Shown here piece after piece: positions 44,579 through 54,589 of a stretch of 64,000 nucleotides of DNA (position 1 is its first letter; each line of letters opens with the position of its first letter). A model generated the notes under the pieces. It worked only from the letters and a program-made list of their open reading frames with translations. It did not search any database and had not been told where the DNA came from. The stretch comes from an uncultured Erysipelotrichaceae bacterium. Its GTDB lineage: Bacteria > Bacillota_I > Bacilli_A > Erysipelotrichales > Erysipelotrichaceae. Where the stretch lies: NCBI GenBank assembly GCA_934725085.1, contig CAKVAL010000004.1, positions 31,942 to 95,941 on the forward strand, written 5' to 3'. The position numbers were made by a program, and so were the translations under genes.

Positions 44579-46054
44579 TTATTTAACATTCTTCTTAGTA
44601 ATTAATATTACACCTGAACCAATTAATAACACAGCACCCACAATATACATCATTGTTGTACCTACACCACCTGTTGAAGGTAATACTGTACCAGTTTTGT
44701 TTTCAATTTTTATAAATTCATCAAACGAAACAACTGAACCAGCACCCATAGAATCACGTTCTTTGTACTCGATAGCACCACCACTATTAATCTCTATTTC
44801 TATATCTTTATTTAATTTGTTATAGCCCTTAGGAGCTTCAATTTCAGTTAGATAATACTTTCCAGCGGCTAGACCCTTAATTGTGATTTTACCCAACGAA
44901 GGAGTTATAAATTCTTCGACCCCCCCCGTTTCGTTTTTATCAAGAGGACGATATGTTAAATACTTTCCTGTAACAGTTGTATCTTCGTCTTGAGATTTAA
45001 TTAATTTAATAACATCACCATTTTTGTCAGTCAATTTGAATTTCACGCCTGCAAGAGGTGTTTCTATACCTGCAACATCAGTATATTTAAATAATTGAAA
45101 TTGTAAAGTCTGCACATTTACTTTACTCTCAGTTGTCGAAACATTTTCATCTCCGTAAGTAAGCCATGCTTTATTAATATTGTCATGATAATAAAGATTA
45201 GCATCTTTATTTAGATGCATAGTGTAATAAACGTTGATTGTATCCCCTTCCGTTAATCTTGAATAGTCCAAGAATTCGATATGGAAATTACATGGGTCAG
45301 TTCCCTCTAATCCAGTAGTAACCACCTTGTAGAATGTATTGTTGTCAGGTTGTGTTACATTTTTATAACTTACGCTTACACTAGAAGTATCAATAGTTAA
45401 ACCTGGGTCTGCCTTATCATGTAAAACATAATTTTGTGCTCCTTTACCAACAGTGATTGTTATTCTTGTAGAGAAAGGCGCACCTATATTGTGAGTAGCC
45501 TCATCTGAATAAAAACCACCTAAGGTATTTACATTTTTTACAACTGTAGGGGCACTATTCTTTTCTTCAATAGTTACATCTTCATCAGTGGTTGTTAAAT
45601 TACATAATGCGCCAGCACTAGAATCAACCAAATAATAGCCCAACTCTAAAAAATCAAAAGTTACAGTTGCACCTGTTGCAACTATAGTATCAGTAGCAGG
45701 TAGATTCTTAGTTTTAGCATAATTTAGAGCCTTTTTAGCAAAACCTTGAACAGTTGAATCTTCTGTACCTCCAACCCACTTAACTATTCCATTTGTTTCA
45801 TCAATAATTTGAATAGTTTGTTGTCTATCGGTATTTTTTATAAAATCAATCCAATTAGTATCAGATAATTTATAAGCGTAATTATCGCCATTAAAACTTT
45901 CTAACTCCATGATTTTATAAATATTATAGGTTTGATCTTTGATGGCATTATTAATAGTAATAGATCCAGTTCCAGCAGCAAACACCATATTAGTAGTCGC
46001 CAATACCATCATGATTGTAAACAGTATTGTAGTCAGCCTTTTAATCATCTTCAT
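44579..46054 (-). CDS. LPSTG pilin 1 with an in-frame G8 tract
   Basis: A 491-residue major-pilin-type protein. The signal peptide is followed by a pilin N domain, a likely pilin lysine in NSAPTVVKNVNT, and a Cna-B-type domain with E-box YYLTEIEAPKGYN. LPSTGGVGTTMMYIVG, a hydrophobic helix and KKNVK end it. Isopeptide bonds are expected. Eight consecutive G (44920-44927) encode part of NETGGVEEF before the E-box; at eight bases the frame is intact, but slippage would truncate the protein before its sorting signal. AGGAG precedes the ATG. It shares its ends with pilin 2, so the two are paralogues. Confidence 0.92.
   Translation of the reverse strand: MKMIKRLTTILFTIMMVLATTNMVFAAGTGSITINNAIKDQTYNIYKIMELESFNGDNYAYKLSDTNWIDFIKNTDRQQTIQIIDETNGIVKWVGGTEDSTVQGFAKKALNYAKTKNLPATDTIVATGATVTFDFLELGYYLVDSSAGALCNLTTTDEDVTIEEKNSAPTVVKNVNTLGGFYSDEATHNIGAPFSTRITITVGKGAQNYVLHDKADPGLTIDTSSVSVSYKNVTQPDNNTFYKVVTTGLEGTDPCNFHIEFLDYSRLTEGDTINVYYTMHLNKDANLYYHDNINKAWLTYGDENVSTTESKVNVQTLQFQLFKYTDVAGIETPLAGVKFKLTDKNGDVIKLIKSQDEDTTVTGKYLTYRPLDKNETGGVEEFITPSLGKITIKGLAAGKYYLTEIEAPKGYNKLNKDIEIEINSGGAIEYKERDSMGAGSVVSFDEFIKIENKTGTVLPSTGGVGTTMMYIVGAVLLIGSGVILITKKNVK
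44920..44927 (-). repeat. Eight-G homopolymer in pilin 1
   Basis: Eight G on the coding strand, in frame at present. It is the only other comparable G or C run I see in the window, and it lies in the same operon. Confidence 0.8.
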
Positions 46055-46146
46055 AATTCTTGTCTCCTTTCTTTCTTATGAATATCTATAAGTTTTATGT
46101 AATATATAATGTCTATTCATATAGACTTATTACTTTAATTAGATAA

Positions 46147-47667
46147 CTATTTCATATTCTTTTTAGTAATTAACAATACACCTGAACCAATCAATAATGC
46201 AGTACCAACAATATACATCATTGTTGTACCTACACCACCTGTTGATGGCAATAATGTACCAGTCTTGTTTTCAATTTTAACTTCAGTTTGTACTGTTGTA
46301 TCATCACCTATAGTGATATTTCCGTTTTCGGCATCAATTTTAACTTTAGTAGAACTCTTTGGTTTGTTATATCCCTTCGGAGTTACTGTTTCCTTAAGAT
46401 AATATTCACCACCAGCTAAACCTTGAATTTCAAATTTACCTGTTGTGTCTGTTTCAATTTCAGTAATAGCAGTAGCTGACTCGCCAGTCAATGCAACGCG
46501 ATAAGTTGGTGTTGTAGCTGTAGTCTTAACAAACTTAATAGGATTTGTGCCATCAACATTTGTACTCAAAGTAAATTTAGCACCAGCTAAAGCCTTTTCT
46601 GTTGTGCCATCAGCAGGATCTTTATAATACTTATAAACAGGAAGCTTATATGTCTTTACATATGTAGAAGACTCATTTGTTTCTTGATTATTACCATAAG
46701 CAAGTTTAGTTTTGTTTGTATTAGTATCGGCATTGATGACTGCCTTTTCATTTAATACAGCACGATAAGTAATAATTAGTTCTTGTGTTTTTGCGGCTGT
46801 TGTACCACCGTTTTTTCCCAATTCATTACGAAGTGTTTTTAAGTAGTTTTCATCAAATGTAATTTTAAAAGTCCATGTATCACCAGTCCCCGGATCTTTA
46901 CTGAACGTAAAGTCTGCATCGTTGAGATATGTTCCATCTGGTTTTTGAATGCTAACATATTTTCCAGCTGTACCATTTTCAACTAAAGTAAGACCTTCAC
47001 TCATAGTATCGTAAAGAACATAATTTTGAGCACCTGCTTTTGCAGTGACAGTAGTTTTGAAGTAAACAGTATCGCCAATGCTTGCTGTACTATGGCCACT
47101 GAATGTTCCACTTTCGGTTTTACTTACTTGTTTTACAACTTCTGGAACATCATTTTTTTCTTTAATATTTGCTGTTAAATTTGTTGTATCAAGAGAACAT
47201 AATGCACCTACTCCTGAATCTACCAAGTAATAGCCTAATTTTAAATTATCGAATGTTACTGTTGTAGAGCTAGCAGTTGCAGTTTTCTTTTCAGTTAATG
47301 TAGTTGTTTTTTCTCTAGCATATGCCAATGCTTTTGCAGCAAATTCATCTACATTAGCACCACTTTTCCACTTAATATACTCACCATCAAATGTTATATA
47401 AACATCTTTTATTTCAGTTTTGTTTAAAAAAGTAGTCCATTGGCTATCTGCCTTATAAGCATATCTGCCATTTGTTCCATCATCACTAAAACTCTCCAAT
47501 TCAAATATTCTATAAATTGTATAAGTTTTACCATCAATTGCATTATCGATGGTGATTTTTCCATTCTCTGTTGTACTTACGCCTTCATCCGCAAACACCA
47601 TAGTAGTAGTCGCCAATACCATCATAAACGCAAATAGTATTGTAAGTAATTTCTTCATCAATTTCAT
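46147..47667 (-). CDS. LPSTG pilin 2
   Basis: A 506-residue pilin paralogue. The signal peptide (KKLLTILFAFMMVLATTTMVFA) and sorting region (KIENKTGTLLPSTGGVGTTM) are almost the same as in pilin 1, while the middle domains differ. It has a probable pilin lysine in NDVPEVVKQVSK and an E-box YYLKETVTPKGYN. It has no long G tract. AAAGGGG precedes the ATG. A short hairpin (GTCTAT/ATAGAC) lies between the two pilin genes. One of them is likely the shaft and the other a minor or alternative shaft protein. Confidence 0.92.
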   Translation of the reverse strand: MKLMKKLLTILFAFMMVLATTTMVFADEGVSTTENGKITIDNAIDGKTYTIYRIFELESFSDDGTNGRYAYKADSQWTTFLNKTEIKDVYITFDGEYIKWKSGANVDEFAAKALAYAREKTTTLTEKKTATASSTTVTFDNLKLGYYLVDSGVGALCSLDTTNLTANIKEKNDVPEVVKQVSKTESGTFSGHSTASIGDTVYFKTTVTAKAGAQNYVLYDTMSEGLTLVENGTAGKYVSIQKPDGTYLNDADFTFSKDPGTGDTWTFKITFDENYLKTLRNELGKNGGTTAAKTQELIITYRAVLNEKAVINADTNTNKTKLAYGNNQETNESSTYVKTYKLPVYKYYKDPADGTTEKALAGAKFTLSTNVDGTNPIKFVKTTATTPTYRVALTGESATAITEIETDTTGKFEIQGLAGGEYYLKETVTPKGYNKPKSSTKVKIDAENGNITIGDDTTVQTEVKIENKTGTLLPSTGGVGTTMMYIVGTALLIGSGVLLITKKNMK

Positions 47668-47740
47668 TATTTTACCCCTTTCTTAATTAATTGTGAATAA
47701 TTGTAATAAGTTATATTTATTACGTATTGTCTATTTTTGA

Positions 47741-50700
47741 TCATCTTCTTCTCTTCAATAACAATACCCCCGTCAGCAACATTAGCATTGCTCCTGACTT
47801 AATGTAACCATTAATTCCATTACCTCCTGTAGCAGGTAATTGTCTTGTAAACACTTGATTGGTAACAATAACTGTGCTTCCATTAGTTACGCCATTTTTG
47901 TCATAAGATATTAAATACTCCATCCCATTTATGACATTAACCACATTAGAAACCTTGATAGGATTTCCACTAGCATCCAATTCATAAACATAATATGCTT
48001 GGCTTAAATCAAGATCTACAAACTTATAAGTCTTTGAGGTAGTATCTGAAGCATCATATGTAATTGATATCTTTTGAAGTTGATTGTTTGCATTATCATA
48101 TAATCCAAACCAGTATGTTCCACTTATCGGAGTAATATCTTGTCCTCCAGCATTCTTAAATATCTTTTCAACAGTTATCTCGCCCTTATGATTAAGAACT
48201 TCTAATTTAAATGTTTCTTGATATTGTTTTAAGATTTTATCGTCATCTATACAAATCTTTACGCCATTAGAATAATCAGTTTTACCATCTTCAATTCTAG
48301 GAACCATAATATATTTTGGTGTTGAATCTAGCACATATCCATCAGGCGCTTTTGTTTCAACGATTTTGTAGACCGTATTATATTTCATAGCTGTATCTTC
48401 CGAGCTACCAGCACCAAACGTTATTTTGCCATCAACATCTGTTGTACCATTCCATTTTTTAGTAGTTTCTTTTAATGTACCATCATCATTTATCTCATAC
48501 TTAGTCATTTCAAACTCAGCACCAGATAATGTTTCAGACAAATTGTTCTGATTTTTCTTTATTACTTCTAATCTAATATTATTCCCGGAAGACACCGTAC
48601 CACCAGCAGTATAAGAATATGAACTTTCTTCAACCTTAGAACTATCAGAAGGCTTATATCCTTCCCAATATGCCTCATTAGAGAAAGAAACAGTAGTTCC
48701 AGGAGGCGCATTAACTAACGCTGTATATGTGATTGTGATAGGTATATTACTTGGCATCTCTATTTCTAAAATATTATTTTCTTTTAGAGAAGCTTTGTAA
48801 GCAACCTCTTCATTCGTCTTTGTATTAACCATCTTTATCGTCGTAGTATCCAAAGATAGAGAAGAACTTAGCTTATCTATCAATTTAATTGTTGTTGCCC
48901 CACCTTGAGTAGGTAATGTTTGCCCAAGAGGATTTGCTTTGATAGTGAAATCAATCTTTTCACCAGAGCCAGTTCTTGCAACATACGTCTTTGCTATGTT
49001 ACTTGTTTTAACAGTCGCATTAGAAAATGCGCTATTTATTTTTTGCCCATCAGTCGTTTGCAACTCAACCTTATTTGTATAAATAACCTCTTCATTATTC
49101 AACAACACTTTAGAATCAATCACTCTACACACAACCTGAACATCCACTGAATAATCATCTCTAATTTTTCCTGCTACAAAGTCACCTAATTCAATTAATG
49201 CTTGATTGCCCTTAACATAATAGATTGTTTTTTCAACTCTTCCGCCATTATCAGTTGCTGCACTTATCTCCTTCTTTTTCCAACCATCAAGACCCGATAT
49301 TTCCTTAGAACTTATTGTTCCTTGTTTCGAACCAGTCCATTTAACACGGACATACTCAAGTTCCATTCCATTAGGAATCGTTTCTAAAACACGATATGTT
49401 CCAGACAAGTTGCCAGCATAATTAACCTTAAATGCCCACGATACAAATACTCCGGTTCCATTTAATCCATCAGTCGCAATATCTCCACCATGATCTTTAT
49501 TTAAAATTGTAAGATCGGTTCCATCATAACTAAAAGTTTGACCTAGTTCTTTTAAGATATCACTACCGCCACATAACATCTTAGTTGCATTCGCTCTTTC
49601 GGTAAGTGATACTCCATCATCATTGGCGTAAATCTTATTTTTAAATTCAAAGGCATCTCTATAATTTGTTGGCAACTCTGAAGGCTCACTCGCGATTACA
49701 ATATAAATATTTCCAACGTTTTTGATTTCTATATTTTCCTTAGTTTGAATTTCTAAAGTCTTATAATTTTCACCAGTATAATTTGTATCATTTGTAAAAG
49801 TAGGATTACTAAATTTATCTTTAATATCTACAAAATTGCCATTTGTAATCAGCTCATCTAAGGTTTTATAGCTTGCTACAGATTTCCCGTCTGGTAAATT
49901 GCCTTGATAAATGCCTATTAGTGAATCTTCATGAAGATACGACAGTTTACTATCATCTGCTAAAACATCCTTGAAAACTGTATCTTTTTTAACAGCAGTA
50001 CCTCCAACTTCAATAATCCAACGTAATTTTCCCTTTGTCCAAGAAGTAGAACTAGGTTTAGCCTCTTCATAATACCAAGCGTGCTTATTGATATTCATAC
50101 TATAGTCACCTGTAACTGTAACATTAGCATTTGATGATACACCATCTATTGAATATTGTTTTCCACCTCTTCCAACATTTCCAGCTAGTGTAAAAGTATT
50201 ATTTATAATAGCTGACCCATAAGTATCTTGATTAATCGGTTTTCCATAATAAGAAAATGTATATGCATAATTCTTATCATTCCAGCCTAAGTCTGATGGT
50301 TTTAATGAAAAACTATTTAAACCATCAATCTTTACCCATTTAGTATCTTTGACATTATAAGTTTTAGTGGTAACATCATATTCACTCGCATCAACACGCA
50401 TATATCCTGTGTATTGCATATTATTAGAATTCAAGTTGTCAGTCATTGTAACCTGTGTCGCATCCCAATCACCCAATGTTTTATTAACATTAACAACATA
50501 TGGATAAGAACCAGCTGGAACAGTAAATTCTGTAACTGTTGAACTATCAGTTACTAAATTACCTGTAGTTAAATCAAACTTAGATTCTGGAATTGTTATT
50601 ATTTGGTCAGCTGCAGTATTTCCTCCAACCGTTTTGTTGTTCCATTCATAACCACCAATTTCAACAGGCCTGAATACTTTATTAATATAATCAGGTGACA

Positions 50701-52469
50701 CATGATAAAAGTTTTTTGCGTATGAAAGATAACGGTTTGTTATGTTTATCTTATCACTCTTCATTACCGCAAACGCTTCTGGCTTTACAGTTAAACTATA
50801 ATATGCATAATATGTATCACCAGGGTTTAATATCAAAGGGTTTCCTTCACTTCCAGCAATCTTAAAACATTTAGGATTTTCCGAATCAATCCATTCCTCA
50901 TAATAATTAGTTTTATCCTTTGACCAAGTGACAACATATTTTGATTTGTCAACTTTATAGTCGCTTCCTCCGTCTTCCTTTTTATGTAATTCAATTGAAG
51001 AGCGGTCATAATTTGCATACGGAAGTATTCTACCGTCTGTATAGTAATCATCATAATTTAGGTAATCCCAAAATTCAAAGCCTTTTAAGGAATATGTGCT
51101 TCCATCTTTTTTTAAATCGAAAAAGATTTTATATCTTATCGTATATGTGCCGTCTTCATTTCTGACATTACTAATACATTCCTTACCAGGCAACATATTG
51201 TAATCTATCTTTGGTGTAAAGGAAGCTTTATCAGATACTCTCTTATATTCCTTAGAGAATACAGTGGCTACATTTTGAATTTCCTTATTGTTCATTGAGT
51301 TATTTTCATTAAGCTTCACATAATATGTCAAAGTACGAACTTCATTTTTAGACATATCGCCAATCTTCCAAACCAAAGAACCGGGTTCACCAATATCACT
51401 AGCTCCAGAGCTTGGAATAGTATCGTCATTAGGGGTCTTACCCTTATATATTTTTCCTACTGTTTTGCCATCTTCTCTTGTTTCGAATGGTTTTTGATCA
51501 TCTTCACTATTTCCCAAAGTTTGTTCATTACTATCAATCCCAATAAATGTAATTAGATTCGAGTTAGTTGTTACTGTATCGACAATAGAAACATCAGGAC
51601 AACCATCTTCTCCTGCGGTAACTTTAATTGTATATGTTAGATATTCTTCACCATTTATTGTTATTGCCTTAGGACTAGTACATTGCTTCTCAACTTTAAC
51701 ATCTCCATATTTAGCTATAGGATCATCACCAAAATTAATTTTATAGTCTTTGCCAGCAACGGTAACTGTTGTTTCACCTGTATTAGGCAACTTACTCAAA
51801 TCAATTTTGCCTTCAACCTTAAAATCACCACCAAAAGTAGTTTTGCCATTATCAATTAAAGATTGTAAAAACTCATCAGTAAACTTTAATATTGCCTTGC
51901 CATTGCTGACTGTTAAATCGCCTGCTTTGGTAGAACCATTCATTAGATTCCCGTCACTAACTGCATTTTTTAAAATATCAGGTAAATCAAAAGTTAATGT
52001 CCCATTATAGTTAGATTTTAAATAGTCTGTTTGTATGTCTTTATACTTAATTTCTATTTTTATTTGTACATTAGCAGGAATTTCTCCGCTACCATTTTGT
52101 TCTATTTCAACCCACGTTCCTTTGCTATCCTGATAAAATAAAGTAATCTTTTCAATCTTTTCAGTATTAGCACTTAAATCAAACCCAGATGTAATAGTTG
52201 TCCCACCCTCTGCCAACAACATTACATCATCTTCACTAGTAGTATTATTTATAACAGGTTCTAAGGTAGAATCCTCAGAGGTCTCTGCCCCCCCCCTGTT
52301 CGTTTATGTTCTGGGCAGTAGTAGGGCCATTATTGTCATCTGTATCATCATCCTTCTTCTCTAGCGTAAAAGCTGGAAGAATCAAAATAGATAAAGTAAC
52401 ACAAATCACAATAAAAGATAAGAATTTATTAATCTTCTTCCTCTTTAATTTGTCACTCCTACTTAGCAT
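47741..52469 (-). CDS. Giant LPATG pilus-tip-type adhesin, phase-OFF by G-tract length
   Basis: The 5' part (52469-52275) encodes a signal peptide (NKFLSFIVICVTLSILILPA) and an acidic stretch, then reaches a run of nine G and stops at TGA a few codons later. With eight G (or eleven), the frame would run from QGGAETSEDSTLEPV into the 1493-residue downstream frame, giving about 1575 residues. The large part has several beta-rich adhesin domains and a Cna-B domain (LEVIKKNQNNLSETLSGAEF, VETKAPDGYVL). It ends with LPATGGNGINGYI, a helix and KRRR. The gap is one base out of frame. It lies first among the surface genes, as tip adhesins do. Read as one gene with a current OFF state. Confidence 0.88.
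52288..52296 (-). repeat. Nine-G homopolymer, phase switch of the adhesin
   Basis: Nine G on the coding strand lie about 58 codons into the adhesin gene. In such AT-rich DNA a run this long is not expected by chance and is a classic slipped-strand site. Confidence 0.85.
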
Positions 52470-52471
52470 AT

Positions 52472-53122
52472 TTATCCCCTAATACTCCCAAATTTATTCA
52501 AAGGCCAAATTCTAAACACAACCTTGCCTTCTATTTGTTCCTCAGAAACATCCCCAATAACACTAGCTCTAGAATCTAGAGAAGTGTCCCTATTATCACC
52601 CATAATAAAATAATGAGCTTCCTTTACTTGATGCGGAAGTTCAATATCACAATTGCCAAGTGACAACTCCCTAATATAAGATTCATCTAAAGTTGTACCA
52701 TCAACAGTAACAACCCCATCATTACTGACATCAACCCACTGTCCACTTGTAGCTATTACCCTTTTAATCAAAAGCTTATTACCTTGATAAAAAGCCACCA
52801 CATCACCAGACTCCAACTTCTCATTCTTAACAGACAAAACCAAATCACCTGGCTCTAAAGTAGGAGACATAGAAGAACCATATATTTGTAAAACAGGCAT
52901 CCAAAGTGTAGTCAACAATACCGAAATAGCTGCCACCACTAGTAACACACCAACAGTCTTAAACAAAGCAGACTCGTACATCCTCCTTGTTCTCAACCTT
53001 TTCTTCTCATTATTAACCTCACTAAACGTAGGACCATCAACACTTAGATCTGATTTCTTCAACTCATAAATCAAATCAATCAACTCTTCCCTATTTAAAT
53101 GCCTCAAATCCTTCTTTTCCAT
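52472..53122 (-). CDS. lepB: Signal peptidase I of the pilus operon
   Basis: A 216-residue type I signal peptidase. A cytoplasmic N terminus and one membrane helix (VGVLLVVAAISVLLTTLW) precede the serine motif QIYGSSMSPTLEPGD, the lysine motif LLIKRVIA and box E MGDNRDTSLDSR. It leads the pilus operon, as SipA-type peptidases do, and may act as a pilin chaperone or process the pilins. The ATG at 53122 has no good ribosome site. A 15-codon frame just upstream overlaps it and may couple translation. Confidence 0.93.
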   Translation of the reverse strand: MEKKDLRHLNREELIDLIYELKKSDLSVDGPTFSEVNNEKKRLRTRRMYESALFKTVGVLLVVAAISVLLTTLWMPVLQIYGSSMSPTLEPGDLVLSVKNEKLESGDVVAFYQGNKLLIKRVIATSGQWVDVSNDGVVTVDGTTLDESYIRELSLGNCDIELPHQVKEAHYFIMGDNRDTSLDSRASVIGDVSEEQIEGKVVFRIWPLNKFGSIRG

Positions 53123-53185
53123 AACCAAAAATGTAAACGCTTCCTGTTCATATTTAATTTTAGTTATATGTGATATCCTTGTCAA
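53104..53185 (-). promoter_or_regulatory. Pilus operon promoter with overlapping upstream ORF
   Basis: TTGACA (53180-53185), 17 bp, TAAAAT (53157-53162) on the minus strand. An ATG at 53149-53151, 5 nt after the -10, opens a basic 15-codon frame (MNRKRLHFWLWKRRI) that ends at 53104 inside lepB. AGGAAGCGTTTACA inside it is a weak cre-like match. Confidence 0.55.
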
Positions 53186-53206
53186 ATTCAATGTTATAAG
53201 CATCTA

Positions 53207-53245
53207 AAATGGCTGAAATCTTGTTCAAAGACCTCAGCCATTTTT
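53207..53245 (-). terminator. Terminator after the HAD-family gene
   Basis: AATGGCTGA and TCAGCCATT form a long stem, followed by TTTA on the minus strand. T runs exist on both sides. It separates the HAD gene from the pilus promoter. Confidence 0.7.
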
Positions 53246-53253
53246 CTTTAACA

Positions 53254-54021
53254 TTACATAAAATGCTTAATTATATCCACCATAGAATCATGATCACAAT
53301 CTAAGTCAGACACATACTCTACAGTTGCTTTTACATTATTACTTGCATTTGAAGGACAAGCACTATGATAACCCCTATTAAACATAGACAAATCATTCTC
53401 ATTATCACCGACTGCTAGTACTTCAGATTTTGGAATATTAAGCAAATTAGACACCACATCAATCGCCTTACCCTTAGAGGCATCTTTATGGTGACACTCC
53501 AAGAACCTAGGAGTAGAATACTCACAAACCATATTCTTATTATTGACCTTAATAAATTCTTCTATAGCTCTTAAAGTATTAAGATCATCCTCCATAAAGC
53601 CAATCTTATAAACTTCCTCTTTCTTTAAAAGCTCATACAATTCATCCTTACTAACAACAACAGGCTTCACAAAAGTCAAAAGATTAGGAGTACTTGTAAT
53701 ATAGTAATTAGACTCCATAAAAACCCTAGGAACTAAATCATGACTATAGGCATAATCCAACAAAGTATAAGCTTCATCCTTATCAGTAAAACAATTATAA
53801 ACAACCTTATTATCAATCTTTATATAAGAGCCATTGCCACAAACCATATTAGACAAATCCACAAAAGACTTAAGGCTATCCACATTATAAGGAAGTCTAC
53901 CAGTATTAATAATAAAACGTGTACCATCTAAATTCTTTATAAACTCCACTGTCTTTTCATCAACACTTTTAACACTATTTAATAAAGTACCATCTAAATC
54001 AGAAAAAATTAACTTAAGCAT
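53254..54021 (-). CDS. HAD-superfamily (Cof-type) phosphatase
   Basis: A 255-residue hydrolase with motif I LIFSDLDGTLLNSV, motif II FIINTGRLP, motif III lysine in DASKGKAIDVV and motif IV VLAVGDNENDLSMF. The IIB cap lies in the middle. Substrates of this group are usually sugar phosphates or flavin mononucleotide; none can be assigned. It overlaps the 3' end of the histidine phosphatase gene by 8 nt, so both are co-translated. Confidence 0.9.
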   Translation of the reverse strand: MLKLIFSDLDGTLLNSVKSVDEKTVEFIKNLDGTRFIINTGRLPYNVDSLKSFVDLSNMVCGNGSYIKIDNKVVYNCFTDKDEAYTLLDYAYSHDLVPRVFMESNYYITSTPNLLTFVKPVVVSKDELYELLKKEEVYKIGFMEDDLNTLRAIEEFIKVNNKNMVCEYSTPRFLECHHKDASKGKAIDVVSNLLNIPKSEVLAVGDNENDLSMFNRGYHSACPSNASNNVKATVEYVSDLDCDHDSMVDIIKHFM

Positions 54022-54568
54022 TAGGATCCACCATCTCTATAAATTTAAACTTATTGCCATCATATTCATACACACAAATACCACAATTAGGTATTCTAAA
54101 ATCAGGATCAAAATGACCAATAACCTTATAATAGAAACATCTACCAACAGTCGCATGAGAAATAGCAACGACATTACCCTCGCTCTTATTCATTACATCA
54201 GTAAGCGTAGTCATCATTCTATTACCCGCAATCTCTCTATTCTCACCACCAATAGAAGTATAATCATCCTGATATTCACGACACTTCAAATAATCATCAC
54301 CATCCAAAGAGCCAAAATGCATCTCAATCAAACCATCAAGACACACACCATCTACACCTGTAATTAACTTACAAGTTGATTTTGCTCTTCCCAAAGGTGA
54401 ACAATATACATCAGTATACTCAATCTTATTCTTAATAAAATAATCTCTAGCCTTTAAAGCTTGTTTAACCCCTAATTCAGTCAAAGGACTATCACACCTT
54501 CCTTGTGCTAAGCCCCTAGTATTAAACTCCGTCTGACCATGACGACACAAATATAATCTCTTTACCAT
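54014..54568 (-). CDS. Histidine phosphatase-family protein
   Basis: A 184-residue enzyme of the phosphoglycerate mutase-like fold. The phosphorylated histidine is in LYLCRHGQTEFN near the N terminus, YCSPLGRAKSTC is the second block, and the second histidine is in VVAISHATVGRCF. It is probably a phosphatase rather than a glycolytic mutase. The start at 54568 has TATAAT (54575-54580) exactly 6 nt upstream and no Shine-Dalgarno sequence. It heads a two-gene operon with the HAD phosphatase. Confidence 0.88.
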   Translation of the reverse strand: MVKRLYLCRHGQTEFNTRGLAQGRCDSPLTELGVKQALKARDYFIKNKIEYTDVYCSPLGRAKSTCKLITGVDGVCLDGLIEMHFGSLDGDDYLKCREYQDDYTSIGGENREIAGNRMMTTLTDVMNKSEGNVVAISHATVGRCFYYKVIGHFDPDFRIPNCGICVYEYDGNKFKFIEMVDPNA

Positions 54569-54589
54569 GGTGTAATTATAACGCAATAA

